A DNA stretch of 19,489 bases. It comes from Solobacterium sp. Its GTDB lineage: Bacteria > Bacillota_I > Bacilli_A > Erysipelotrichales > Erysipelotrichaceae. The stretch lies in assembly GCA_015256455.1 (NCBI GenBank), contig JABZMB010000028.1, forward strand, positions 1 through 19,489. Direction: 5' to 3'. This document shows, in pieces, positions 1 to 8,915 of the stretch (position 1 is its first letter; each line of letters begins with the position of its first letter). The notes beneath the pieces are model-generated. The model ran no database searches. It saw only the letters and a program-made list of their open reading frames with translations, and was not told the DNA's origin. The position numbers and the translations under genes were made by a program.

Positions 1-1376
1 GCACGGTGAATAACAACTGGTCTCTTCTTTTCGCCACCATTTGCGACATACTCTAATTCAAAGCGTTCTGGTAACTGATAGTCTAACTGAATTGTAGATA
101 ATGTTACATCATGGCCTAATGCAGAGCGTACCTGAACGTCAATCTTAGGACCATAGAAGGCAGCTTCACCTTCTGCTTCATAATATGGAACATTCATTTC
201 CTTTAAAACTTCACGTAATTCAGATTCACTTCTTTCCCAAAGTTCATCATTACCGAAGTACTTCTCTGTATTTTCCTTATCACGTAAAGAAAGACGGAAC
301 TCAAACTGATTTAAGTTGAAGTCCTTATATACATCCAAGATTAACTCCGTTACTGCTTTAATTTCAGAAGCAATCTGTTCTTCTGTGCAGAAGATATGAG
401 AGTCGTTCTGTGTAAACGCACGGGAACGTTCAATACCAGTTAATGCTCCTGATGCTTCAAAACGGAAGTCATTTGCAATTTCAGCAATACGAATTGGTAA
501 ATCACGGTAGGAATGTAATTGTGACTTATAGATAATCATATGTTCAGGACAGTTCATTGGACGTAATACAAATTCATCGTCATCCCGTTCCATAATTGGG
601 AACATATCATCCTTATAGTGTGCTAAATGTCCTGAAATCTTGTATAGCTTTGTACTAGCAACAGATGGTGTTAACACATGCTGGTAACCTCTAGCAATTT
701 CCTTATCCATGATGTAATCAGATAATAAACGTCTGACTGTCATACCATTTGGTAACCAAAGTGGTAAGCCACCACCAACGATTTCTGAGAACATGAAGAT
801 CTGCATATCCTTACCAAGCTTACGGTGATCTCTTTGTTTTGCATCTTCAAGATCAGCTAAGTGCGAATCTAAATCCTCTTGTGTTGGTAAGCAAACACCA
901 TAGATACGTTGTAGTACCTTGTTGTTTTTATCACCCTTCCAATATGCACCAGAGTGCTTGATCAACTTGAAGTAACGACAGTTCTTTGTAGTATCTGTAT
1001 GAGGACCACGACATAAGTCAGTAAAGTCACCCTGTGTATACATAGAAATGTTTGTACCTTCAGGCATACGATTAATTAAATCAATCTTATATTCGTCATC
1101 CTTGAACTGTTCCAAGGCTTCCTCACGTGTAATTTCTTGACGAACAATACGCTTGTCTGCTTTTGCACACTTCTTCATTTCTTTTTCAATTTTAGGTAGA
1201 TCTTCATCACGAATAACATCATCACCTAAATCAATGTCATAGTAGAATCCCTCTTCAACAACTGGTCCTACCCAGAACTTTGCTTGTGGATATAGATGTT
1301 TTACAGCCTGGGCCATTAAATGCGCACAACTATGATTTAGCGTATTCAATGAAGCATCTTCTTTAAAATTTCTCAT
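1..1376 (-). CDS. thrS: Threonyl-tRNA synthetase, lacking the TGS domain (3' end outside window)
   Basis: This enzyme charges tRNA-Thr with threonine in the cytoplasm. About 458 residues are visible, and the C-terminal anticodon-binding domain is cut off by the window edge. The editing domain comes first: HSCAH at 15-19 and LCRGPH at 121-126 are its expected catalytic and zinc-type residues. The class II catalytic core follows, with MNCPEH (274-279), FRFEASGAL (304-312), the DSHIFC histidine (327) and the final visible IHR, matching the Cys-His-His zinc site of the family. Most bacterial ThrRS proteins carry a TGS domain of about 60 residues before the editing domain. Here the ATG directly precedes the editing domain and has a strong GAGGAGG ribosome site 4 bases upstream, immediately after the leader terminator, so the domain is really absent. 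Expression is under T-box control. The identity is secure. Confidence 0.96.
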   Translation of the reverse strand, partial: MRNFKEDASLNTLNHSCAHLMAQAVKHLYPQAKFWVGPVVEEGFYYDIDLGDDVIRDEDLPKIEKEMKKCAKADKRIVRQEITREEALEQFKDDEYKIDLINRMPEGTNISMYTQGDFTDLCRGPHTDTTKNCRYFKLIKHSGAYWKGDKNNKVLQRIYGVCLPTQEDLDSHLADLEDAKQRDHRKLGKDMQIFMFSEIVGGGLPLWLPNGMTVRRLLSDYIMDKEIARGYQHVLTPSVASTKLYKISGHLAHYKDDMFPIMERDDDEFVLRPMNCPEHMIIYKSQLHSYRDLPIRIAEIANDFRFEASGALTGIERSRAFTQNDSHIFCTEEQIASEIKAVTELILDVYKDFNLNQFEFRLSLRDKENTEKYFGNDELWERSESELREVLKEMNVPYYEAEGEAAFYGPKIDVQVRSALGHDVTLSTIQLDYQLPERFELEYVANGGEKKRPVVIHR

Positions 1377-1380
1377 AATC

Positions 1381-1619
1381 TCCTCCTCGTATGGGGCAAA
1401 CAAAAAGCGCCCCTTTCTTTGAAAGGACGCTATTAGCGCGGTACCACCTTAATTCCAACGATAAACGTTGACACTTTATATCTGTAACGTAGAACTACGG
1501 TAACTCTTTCGAGCACTGCTCCAAGGTAGTAATACATATATGCCTCATATTCCTTCCAGCAACCGGAATACTCTCTCTATCAGCACTATACATATCATGT
1601 CCTTTTCGATGCATTTGAT
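1381..1619 (-). promoter_or_regulatory. T-box leader riboswitch of thrS
   Basis: This is a tRNA-sensing leader: uncharged tRNA-Thr should stabilise an antiterminator and let transcription continue into thrS. The T-box core AGGTGGTACCGCG lies at 1437-1449. Its UGGU bulge would pair with an ACCA tRNA end, implying discriminator base A. A stem I arm pairs 1565-1570 with 1548-1553, enclosing the loop GGTTGCTGGAA. A basal helix may pair AAGG (1601-1604) with CCTT near 1523-1526. Just before that strand lie two adjacent Thr triplets, ACT (1528-1530) and ACC (1525-1527). ACT followed by A is my preferred specifier, but I cannot settle it by eye. A further 5-bp hairpin at 1456-1470 fits stem III. T-box class is certain; Thr specificity follows from the downstream gene. 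Confidence 0.93.
1401..1430 (-). terminator. T-box-controlled intrinsic terminator before thrS
   Basis: GCGTCCTTTC (1421-1430) pairs with GAAAGGGGCGC (1407-1417) around an AAA loop, with one bulged G, followed by a T run (1401-1406). The 5' strand of this hairpin also takes part in the competing T-box antiterminator, which is the expected switch. No other terminator lies between polC and thrS, so this hairpin may also end polC transcripts. Confidence 0.92.
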
Positions 1620-1625
1620 ATACAA

Positions 1626-1654
1626 ATTTTAGACCTGCTTGTGATAAACGTCAA
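1626..1654 (-). promoter_or_regulatory. Sigma-A-type promoter of the thrS leader
   Basis: The -35 TTGACG (1649-1654) and -10 TAAAAT (1626-1631) are separated by exactly 17 bases, each matching the consensus at 5 of 6 positions. The predicted start near 1619 gives a leader of about 240 bases. The -35 box lies 2 bases past the polC stop codon. Confidence 0.8.
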
Positions 1655-1656
1655 GT

Positions 1657-4600
1657 TTAGAATAAACTCATTTGATTACTTTCTTGTAATCCTACTAAAC
1701 AACCCATGTGTGAAAGTTTCACTAACATGGAAGAAGATACCTGTGTACGTTTTAGGATGTCCTCTTTGGATAAGAATTCGCCCTTTTCACGTGCCTCTTC
1801 GATTGACTTTGCAACGTTAACACCTAAACCATCAATCACCGTAAATGGTGGGATAATCGTCTTTGGATTATCTGGTGAAACTCTAAACTCAGTCGCAAGT
1901 GATTTATATAAATCAACATTAGAGATGTTATAACCACGTGCATACAATTCTTCACATACTTCTAATACATCAAATAAAGACTTCTCTTTATTTGAAACGG
2001 GATTTTCAGGATTCCGTTCAGCAATACGTGTACTAATATCATTCATGCGCGTACGAATCACATCAATACCCTTGACCATGGTTTCAATTTCATACGTATC
2101 ACAACGTAGTGTTAGATACTGAATATAGAAATTGAGCGGTTCATGTACCTTGTACCATGCAATACGCATGGCCATCATAACATACGCAACTGCATGTGCT
2201 TTTGGGAACATGTACTTAATCTTCTTACATGATTCAATATACCAATCTGGAACCTGGTGCTCAATCATGGATTTTTCCCAAGCTTCCGTTAAACCTTTAC
2301 CCTTACGTACAGATTCCATAATCTTAAAGGCATCTAGTGACTCTAAATTATGGTCTAAAAGATACGTCATAATATCATCACGACATCCAATAACTTCATC
2401 AATCTTATGTCCTTGACGGATTAGTTCCTGTGCATTACCAGCCCATACATCTGTACCATGTGATAGACCAGAAATAATAACCAAATCAGAGAACTTCTTT
2501 GGACGTGTTTCTTCAAGTACACCACGTGTTGTACGTGTACCAAACTCAGGTAAACCTAGCGCACCTGTTTCTTTCTTATAGATTCTCGTATCAGCTTTTA
2601 AGGCATCATCACACGAGAACAAGGATAAGGTTTCAACATCATTCATTGGAATATCCAACGGCTTCACTGTAGCAATCTTCTGCAATAAACGCATTGCGGT
2701 TGGATCAACGTGACCTAAAATATCAAACTTCAGGACATTATCATGTATGTCATGGAAGTCGTAGTGTGTTGTCTTCCAAGCAGAAGTTGGATCGTTTGCT
2801 GGATATTGTACTGGTGTAAAATCTTCTGCCTCATATTCATGAGGAATAATGATAATACCACCTGGATGCTGCCCGGTTGTACGCTTAACGTTCTGACAAC
2901 CATGCGCAAGATAATCTTTCATTGGTTTACGCATATTGGTAATTTTCATCTTCTCGCAATATCCTTGTACATAACCAAACGCAGTCTTTTCAGCCACAGT
3001 ACCAATTGTACCAGCACGGAATGCATGGTCTTCCCCAAATACATCCTTAATGAATGCATGTGCTCTCCATTGATATTCATTAGAGAAGTTTAAGTCAATA
3101 TCTGGCGTCTTATCCGCATTAAATCCTAAGAATGTTTGGAATGGAATATTGTGTCCATTACCTCGCATTGTTTCACCACAATGTGGACATACCTTATCCG
3201 GTAAGTCAAAACCAGAGGCAATCGAAGGATCATCATAGAATTCACTGTAATGACACTTTGGACATAGATAGTGTGGACGAAGTGGATTTACTTCTGTAAT
3301 ACCAGACATTGTTGCAGTAAACGAAGAACCTACTGAACCACGAGAACCAACGACATAACCATCATCATTTGATTTCTTAACCAGTAAGTGTGCGATATAG
3401 TAATGTACACCGAATCCATTACGAATAATATTATCCAATTCACTATTTAAGCGATCAATCACAATCTCAGGAATCTTACCTTCAAATCCATACATATTCA
3501 TTGCAGTATCGTGACATATCTTACGTAGCTTATCATCAGAACCTTCAATAATTGGTGGATATGTACCTGCGGGAACTGGACGAACTTCTTCGATCAAGTC
3601 AAAGATACTATTCGGATTTCGTACTACAATTTCCTCAATTAGATCAGGATCATCTAGCCAAGCAAATTCCTTCTTCATTTCATCTGTTAAACGAATATGC
3701 TGATCAGGATTCTTCGTACGTAAACGTAAAGCTTCATCACGAATATATAGTGGGTGAATTGTACCACCTACACCTTGAGACATAATATACACATCACGGA
3801 ATACCTTTTGTTCAGGCGTACAGTAATGTGCATCACTTGTTGCACAGACTGGAATATTCAATTTATGTGCCATGCGAATAATACGTTTTTGGACTTCCTT
3901 TAAACGATCAACACTTGGAATACTACCTAATACAATGGAAGTAGAATAATTTCCTAATGGTTGAAGTTCAATATAGTCATAAAACTTCATCGCTTCTTCT
4001 AAACGAGCATCGTCACCATTACATGCAAGTTCAAACACCTCACCATTAAGGCATGCGGACCCTAGTAATAAATTCTCTCGATACTTTTGTAGCGTCGAAC
4101 GTACAACACGAGGTTCAGCAGCTACATCCGTACCCTCTTTACCTGTTGCCTTCCCATTGACTGCAAGTGTATTTGTATTGGATTCTGTAACAAGCTTATA
4201 TAGCGCAACTAAACCATCATGGTTCTTTGCGATAGCACAAACATGACTACGTCTTACCTTCATAAATGATTTAGGAGACTGTAATTTCGTTTGTAAGTCA
4301 GAGATTGATTTTGCAGCAAACTTATCTTTTGCATCCTTTAGTAAGCACAAGAATACATCTGCTAATGCACCAGCATCGAAGTCAGCACGGTGAGCTTCTT
4401 CTTCGTTGTAATTTACGTGATAATAACGTGATAAGTTACCTAAGCGATATGCCCTACGATCTGGTAATACAGCACGTGACATATCTAACGTATCAATCAC
4501 AACATTGGTTAATGGTTTTCTGCCAATACGACGTAACTCTTCATTTAAGAAGAAATAGTCAAAAGTCGCATTGTGTGCAACTAAAACATCATCTTTGATA

Positions 4601-6006
4601 TAGTCTAAGATTTCATCAATCGCTTCCGCAAATGGCTTGGCATTTTTTACCATGTCATTTGTAATATTTGTCTTTGATGTAATAAAACCAGGAATAGAAA
4701 CAGGTGGCTTAATAAACATCTGCTTACGGTCAATGATTGTTGAATTCTTTATACGTACAGCACCAAATTCAATAATATGATCAAAGTAACAAGATAAACC
4801 CGTAGTCTCTAAGTCAAAAGATACATATGTTGCATCATCTAGATTTTCATCTGTCGCATTACGAACAATTGTTAATTCATCATTTGCTAGATTAAATTCA
4901 CATCCCAGTCCAACTTTAAAGTCTCTCTCTGGATCTTTCTTCTTTAATCCTTGTGCTGTGTTATACGCCTTCACAAGAGACTGTACATCCGCATGATCAG
5001 TAATCGCAATACCACGATGTCCTAAGTTATATACATAGGTAATGATATCATTTACATCGCAAACACCATCCATTTCAGATAAGTTTGTATGCATGTGTAA
5101 CTCAACACGCTTAGCTTCCGCTAAATCAACTGACTTCGCTTTTTCAATCTTTACAACATTAGAAGCGATACAGGTTAAATCCTTAGCAAAGTTGTCATAA
5201 GAAATTGTTCCATAGATACGGACGTAATCACCATCACGAATTGAAGAAAGATCTTCTTTTGTCACACCTCTACCTTCAAAGCGCTTAACCGAAATTGCAT
5301 CTGTACCATCAAAAACACTAAAACTTTGAATTGTCTTTCCAGACTTACGAATTTCAATGAAGTCATTTCCAAACACTTCACCTTCAAATTGAATATCCGC
5401 AATAGGATCATGAACATCTACTAAACTAATTTTCTCGTAGTCATCCATCTTGGTACGTTGATATTTATAATTTGGTTTTTCTTGTGGCTTTTCGACCTCA
5501 TCACTTACAACCCTTACATTGACTTCTTTAATTTCCTTTTGCATAACAGGAATCAGTGTTTCTGTAAGTACACTCACACCATGCAAACCAATCGTCGCTA
5601 AAAAAGACTCTACATGTTCAATATAACTACTTGCTCGGTCACAATCAGTTGCACTAGCAAATGCATATTTAATAACGCACTTTTGAGCATCGTATTGGAA
5701 AGTGCCACTTTCAAGAATACGCATTTCAGGATTTGTATTAAAAAATACTTCTAAGTATTTTCTAATTTCTACTTGATTACAACGATTTTGGTCTGGCTGA
5801 ATAAATAATTTGATAGTTGAGCCTGTTAGATTATTTAATCTATGACGGATTTCTTGATAAATATCAAAAGACAATACATTTGGAGTATGTAAATGTATCT
5901 CTAAAAGATTTTGTGCACGAAATAAACGGACTCTTTCAATTTCGATTTCATCATAAAACTCATCATGATTATCTATTTTCACTAAATCTTTTAAATATTG
6001 CGTCAT
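1657..6006 (-). CDS. polC: DNA polymerase III alpha subunit, PolC type
   Basis: This is the replicative polymerase of low-GC Gram-positives, with built-in 3'-5' proofreading. At 1449 residues it is a normal length. Domain order is: N-terminal region (1-195); OB fold (about 205-290); first PHP segment with HMHTNLS (304-310) and TDHAD (336-340); inserted DnaQ-type exonuclease with DLETTG (398-403), HNATFD (478-483) and HRADFD (539-544); resumed PHP with SDAHY (724-728); zinc module CPKC (915-918) and CPHC (940-943) inside the polymerase core; the catalytic pair in PDIDLNF (968-974); and a third acidic residue likely in DILGH (1095-1099). The C-terminus QMSLF is a beta-clamp-binding motif. The start is supported by AAAGGAG ahead of the ATG. 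It has its own promoter and ends beside the thrS promoter without a separate terminator. Confidence 0.98.
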   Translation of the reverse strand: MTQYLKDLVKIDNHDEFYDEIEIERVRLFRAQNLLEIHLHTPNVLSFDIYQEIRHRLNNLTGSTIKLFIQPDQNRCNQVEIRKYLEVFFNTNPEMRILESGTFQYDAQKCVIKYAFASATDCDRASSYIEHVESFLATIGLHGVSVLTETLIPVMQKEIKEVNVRVVSDEVEKPQEKPNYKYQRTKMDDYEKISLVDVHDPIADIQFEGEVFGNDFIEIRKSGKTIQSFSVFDGTDAISVKRFEGRGVTKEDLSSIRDGDYVRIYGTISYDNFAKDLTCIASNVVKIEKAKSVDLAEAKRVELHMHTNLSEMDGVCDVNDIITYVYNLGHRGIAITDHADVQSLVKAYNTAQGLKKKDPERDFKVGLGCEFNLANDELTIVRNATDENLDDATYVSFDLETTGLSCYFDHIIEFGAVRIKNSTIIDRKQMFIKPPVSIPGFITSKTNITNDMVKNAKPFAEAIDEILDYIKDDVLVAHNATFDYFFLNEELRRIGRKPLTNVVIDTLDMSRAVLPDRRAYRLGNLSRYYHVNYNEEEAHRADFDAGALADVFLCLLKDAKDKFAAKSISDLQTKLQSPKSFMKVRRSHVCAIAKNHDGLVALYKLVTESNTNTLAVNGKATGKEGTDVAAEPRVVRSTLQKYRENLLLGSACLNGEVFELACNGDDARLEEAMKFYDYIELQPLGNYSTSIVLGSIPSVDRLKEVQKRIIRMAHKLNIPVCATSDAHYCTPEQKVFRDVYIMSQGVGGTIHPLYIRDEALRLRTKNPDQHIRLTDEMKKEFAWLDDPDLIEEIVVRNPNSIFDLIEEVRPVPAGTYPPIIEGSDDKLRKICHDTAMNMYGFEGKIPEIVIDRLNSELDNIIRNGFGVHYYIAHLLVKKSNDDGYVVGSRGSVGSSFTATMSGITEVNPLRPHYLCPKCHYSEFYDDPSIASGFDLPDKVCPHCGETMRGNGHNIPFQTFLGFNADKTPDIDLNFSNEYQWRAHAFIKDVFGEDHAFRAGTIGTVAEKTAFGYVQGYCEKMKITNMRKPMKDYLAHGCQNVKRTTGQHPGGIIIIPHEYEAEDFTPVQYPANDPTSAWKTTHYDFHDIHDNVLKFDILGHVDPTAMRLLQKIATVKPLDIPMNDVETLSLFSCDDALKADTRIYKKETGALGLPEFGTRTTRGVLEETRPKKFSDLVIISGLSHGTDVWAGNAQELIRQGHKIDEVIGCRDDIMTYLLDHNLESLDAFKIMESVRKGKGLTEAWEKSMIEHQVPDWYIESCKKIKYMFPKAHAVAYVMMAMRIAWYKVHEPLNFYIQYLTLRCDTYEIETMVKGIDVIRTRMNDISTRIAERNPENPVSNKEKSLFDVLEVCEELYARGYNISNVDLYKSLATEFRVSPDNPKTIIPPFTVIDGLGVNVAKSIEEAREKGEFLSKEDILKRTQVSSSMLVKLSHMGCLVGLQESNQMSLF

Positions 6007-6029
6007 ACATTACTCCTTTTCGTCCCCTT

Positions 6030-6038
6030 ATTTTAACA
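6030..6038 (-). promoter_or_regulatory. Extended -10 promoter of polC
   Basis: TGTTAAAAT fits the TGn-plus-hexamer extended -10 pattern, 23 bases before the polC ATG. No good -35 hexamer lies 17 bases upstream, which is common for extended -10 promoters. It falls between the upstream terminator and polC, where a promoter is needed. Confidence 0.6.
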
Positions 6039-6092
6039 TAAAAATACTTTTACTTCCCCTCATTCTTGTATAAGCATCTTATAGAATTCAGC

Positions 6093-6126
6093 AAAAAAGA
6101 AAGGTGACTGATACTTCTAGTCACCT
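6093..6126 (-). terminator. Intrinsic terminator ending the recG-rnc-galK-herA unit
   Basis: AGGTGACT (6119-6126) pairs perfectly with AGTCACCT (6102-6109) over 8 bp around a 9-base loop. TTTCTTTTTT follows on the minus strand. It begins 6 bases after the stop codon of the HerA-like gene. Confidence 0.9.
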
Positions 6127-6132
6127 CATAAC

Positions 6133-7617
6133 TTACTTAAAGAAACCGGATAAGAATTTCTTTGCGGAACGAATTCCAACATTAATTAATTCTGTTTCTG
6201 TACGATTACGAATCTTCTTTGCAATACGTCCAGACCAGTCATTTTCTTTACTTCGTTTCGCAGCTTCTTTTGCCTGAGCAGCCGCAAGTTTTTCTTGTTC
6301 AAGCTTCTCTTTTGCAAGACGTGTTTCTTCTTCCTCTTGCTCCTTAATAGCATTCATACTCTCAAACGCACTCTCTGGGTCGATATCTTTTTCATACTTA
6401 CCATAGATAGAGTCATGTTGAATCGTCTGCAACACCAAAGATTCATCCGCAATCTGCATTGATGACATTGGAGGTAAGATCATTGTCTCTTCTACCATTG
6501 TAGGAGCACCATCTTCGTCCAATACAGATACTAAAGCAGTACCAGTCTTCATATTTGTAATACGTTCTGCTGTATCTAAATTAGGATTTGCACGGAAGGA
6601 ATCAGCAGCTAACTTAACTGCCTTAATTTCTGTTGGTGTATATGCACGTAATGCATGTTGAATACGATTGGATAATTGTGCAAGAACTGAGTTAGGAATA
6701 TCGTTTGGAGATTGTGTAATAAAGAATACACCAACACCCTTTGAACGAACTAACTTAACAATTTGCTCAATCTTATCAAGCAATGCCTTAGGAGCATCCT
6801 TGAACAATAAGTGTGCTTCATCAAAGAAGAATACAATCTTTGGCTTTTCTACATCACCAACTTCTGGTAAATCTTGATAGATACGATTTAATAACCATAA
6901 CAAGAATGTAGCGTAAAGAAGTGGATGTTGGAATAACTCTTGGCACTCCAACATATTCATCATACCTAGTCCACCTTCTGTAGAGATCAAATCATGTATT
7001 GAAAGTGCAGGCATACCAAATAAGTTAGTTCCACCTTGTTGTTCTAGCTGTAATAACTTTCTTTGAATACCACCAATACTTTGTTTTGTAACATTACCAT
7101 ATTTCAAAGAAAGCTCACTTGCATGTTCACCAACATAATTTGTCATCGCTTGAAGATCCTTCAAATCGATAATATCTAGGTTCATATCTTGAGCAACTTT
7201 CAAGATGATTTGAAGGTTACCTTCTTGCGCATCTGTAAGTTCTAAAATACGAGCAAGTAATAAAGAATCAAATTCTTCCATGATGGCACGAATTGGATGA
7301 CCCTTCTTACGATATACATCAAAAAAGTGTACAGGGAACTTACGTACTTCAAAATCAGTGATTCCAAGCTTTTCAAGTCTACCTGAAATAGCAGATAAAT
7401 CTCCTTCTTGAATCATTCCTGATAAATCACCCTTAACATCCGCGATAAATGTAGATACACCTAATTGGCTTAATGACTCTGCTATAACCTTTAATGTAAC
7501 AGTCTTACCAGTACCTGACGCGCCAGCAATTAAGCCGTGACGATTTAACATGTTTGGCAATAATCGAATTTCTTTATCGCCAGCCTTCCCCAATAAAATA
7601 TAGTTTTCTTTTAACAT
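6133..7617 (-). CDS. HerA-like P-loop ATPase, DUF853/YjgR family
   Basis: This 494-residue protein matches the family of helicase-HerA-like ATPases typified by E. coli YjgR, whose cellular role is not established. The P loop GASGTGKT is at 32-39. Walker B is IVFFFDEAH (261-269), followed by ITQS (300-303) as a sensor and SNRIQHALRA (316-325) with a candidate arginine finger. After about residue 410 there is an alanine-, lysine- and glutamate-rich segment likely to form a coiled coil, then a basic C-terminus. The reading frame extends upstream into galK. I place the start at the internal ATG, which has GAGGG 5 bases ahead and directly precedes the family-type N-terminus. The upstream extension is hydrophobic and is read from galK sequence. 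It lies 10 bases after galK and is the last gene of the unit. Confidence 0.9.
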   Translation of the reverse strand: MLKENYILLGKAGDKEIRLLPNMLNRHGLIAGASGTGKTVTLKVIAESLSQLGVSTFIADVKGDLSGMIQEGDLSAISGRLEKLGITDFEVRKFPVHFFDVYRKKGHPIRAIMEEFDSLLLARILELTDAQEGNLQIILKVAQDMNLDIIDLKDLQAMTNYVGEHASELSLKYGNVTKQSIGGIQRKLLQLEQQGGTNLFGMPALSIHDLISTEGGLGMMNMLECQELFQHPLLYATFLLWLLNRIYQDLPEVGDVEKPKIVFFFDEAHLLFKDAPKALLDKIEQIVKLVRSKGVGVFFITQSPNDIPNSVLAQLSNRIQHALRAYTPTEIKAVKLAADSFRANPNLDTAERITNMKTGTALVSVLDEDGAPTMVEETMILPPMSSMQIADESLVLQTIQHDSIYGKYEKDIDPESAFESMNAIKEQEEEETRLAKEKLEQEKLAAAQAKEAAKRSKENDWSGRIAKKIRNRTETELINVGIRSAKKFLSGFFK

Positions 7618-7627
7618 TTTTCCCTCA

Positions 7628-8902
7628 CTAAATAACGCAAATACCACCACAGTCACGAATACGTAACTTATAGCAGCAATCCTTACCAAATGTAGCTTCC
7701 ATTAAAGCAATATATTCAGCAGTCTTTGCATGTGGAACATATGCTTGAATTGTTCCTGCAAAACCACCACCGTGAACACGATATGCACCATCATCACCAA
7801 GTACTGATTCACTCAGTGCTAATGCAATCGCAAGTGCTTGATTTTGGCTATCACCTGGAATTAATACATTCTGTAGATACATATAAGAGGAATGACCACT
7901 CTCTTTGACTAAACGTAAGAAAGTCTTAATGTCATTTTCTTTTAATGCCTCTGCTTGTAGTTTTGCACGATTGGTTTCATTTAGGAAGTGATATGCACGT
8001 AAGAACGCACGGTCACTGACTTCATTACGAATCTTGGCAGCATTCGCTAATAATTCATTCAATGTAATTTGGCTTAGTACTTCTTTACCAAACAGTTTGG
8101 CAACTGCCTTCATTTCATATGGTACTGCACTATATTCATCACTCAAATCCGCATGGCTTGCCTTAACATCTGTCAAGATTAAGTCATAGCCATAATCTGC
8201 AGGATTAAATGGAATTGAAGTAACTTGTGGGTTTTCTTTATTCGCAAAATCCATTGCCGCAAAGCTACCAACAGAACATGCCATCTGATCAAGTAAACCA
8301 CTTGCCTTCATAAAATATACATTTTCTGAAAACTGACCAATCTTTGCGATTTCCTCAGATGAAATCGCAGCGTCATTATATAAATGACTGAAGATAGTAC
8401 CGATTAATACTTCAAATGCAGCAGAACTAGACATACCGCCACCAGAAAGTACATTACTTTCAGAATACGCTTTAAAACCACCAACTTTATAACCCTTCTT
8501 TGTAAAGCCAGCAGCGATACCACGAATTAATGATTCCGTTGTGTTCTTTTCAGCTTCATTAATTTCTAAATTGTGTAAATCAACTGGACTAACACTGAAT
8601 CCCTTAGCGTGGTAAGTAACGATAGAATCATCAGTAGGAACAACCACCGCAATGACATCTAAATCAATACTAGCCGCAACTACACGACCTAATTGATGGT
8701 CTGTATGATTTCCACCAACTTCCGTTCTTCCTGGTGCACTGAAGATATGTGCTTCTTTATCCCCTAGTAAATCTTTCGCTTTTGAAAGTACTTCTTCATA
8801 GCGTACTTTCTGTGATGCAAGTGCATCAGCACCATAGAGCGCCGTCAATTTTTCATCTAATTGACCTGTCTTTACTGCGTTTATGATTTCTGTAATGACC
8901 AT
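7628..8902 (-). CDS. galK: Galactokinase-family sugar kinase (GHMP superfamily)
   Basis: By family, this phosphorylates galactose at C1 using ATP, the first step of the Leloir pathway. The 424 residues are slightly longer than the usual 380-400. Motif 1 is GRTEVGGNHTDH (58-69), motif 2 is SGGGMSSSAA (153-162), the catalytic Asp fits GLLDQ (D205), and motif 3 is HGGGFAG near the C-terminus. Motif 1 normally reads GEHTDY. Here Glu, a galactose-contact residue in known galactokinases, is Asn, and Tyr is His, so another sugar substrate is possible. I recall similar sequences annotated as galactokinase in gut Firmicutes but cannot confirm this. The start at ATG 8902 is chosen because AAGGGGG precedes it by 6 bases. 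The longer frame runs into rnc. No other Leloir gene is nearby. It sits 13 bases after rnc and 10 before the HerA-like gene. Confidence 0.85.
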   Translation of the reverse strand: MVITEIINAVKTGQLDEKLTALYGADALASQKVRYEEVLSKAKDLLGDKEAHIFSAPGRTEVGGNHTDHQLGRVVAASIDLDVIAVVVPTDDSIVTYHAKGFSVSPVDLHNLEINEAEKNTTESLIRGIAAGFTKKGYKVGGFKAYSESNVLSGGGMSSSAAFEVLIGTIFSHLYNDAAISSEEIAKIGQFSENVYFMKASGLLDQMACSVGSFAAMDFANKENPQVTSIPFNPADYGYDLILTDVKASHADLSDEYSAVPYEMKAVAKLFGKEVLSQITLNELLANAAKIRNEVSDRAFLRAYHFLNETNRAKLQAEALKENDIKTFLRLVKESGHSSYMYLQNVLIPGDSQNQALAIALALSESVLGDDGAYRVHGGGFAGTIQAYVPHAKTAEYIALMEATFGKDCCYKLRIRDCGGICVI

Positions 8903-8915
8903 AGTATCCCCCTTA

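Noticed and set aside
2743..3093. Plus-strand frame of 116 codons opposite polC
   Set aside because: It is antisense to the conserved polymerase core; its cysteine-rich composition is a mirror effect.
7618..7689. N-terminal extension of the HerA-like ATPase with a hydrophobic segment
   Set aside because: It overlaps the end of galK, lacks a ribosome site, and the internal ATG has one.
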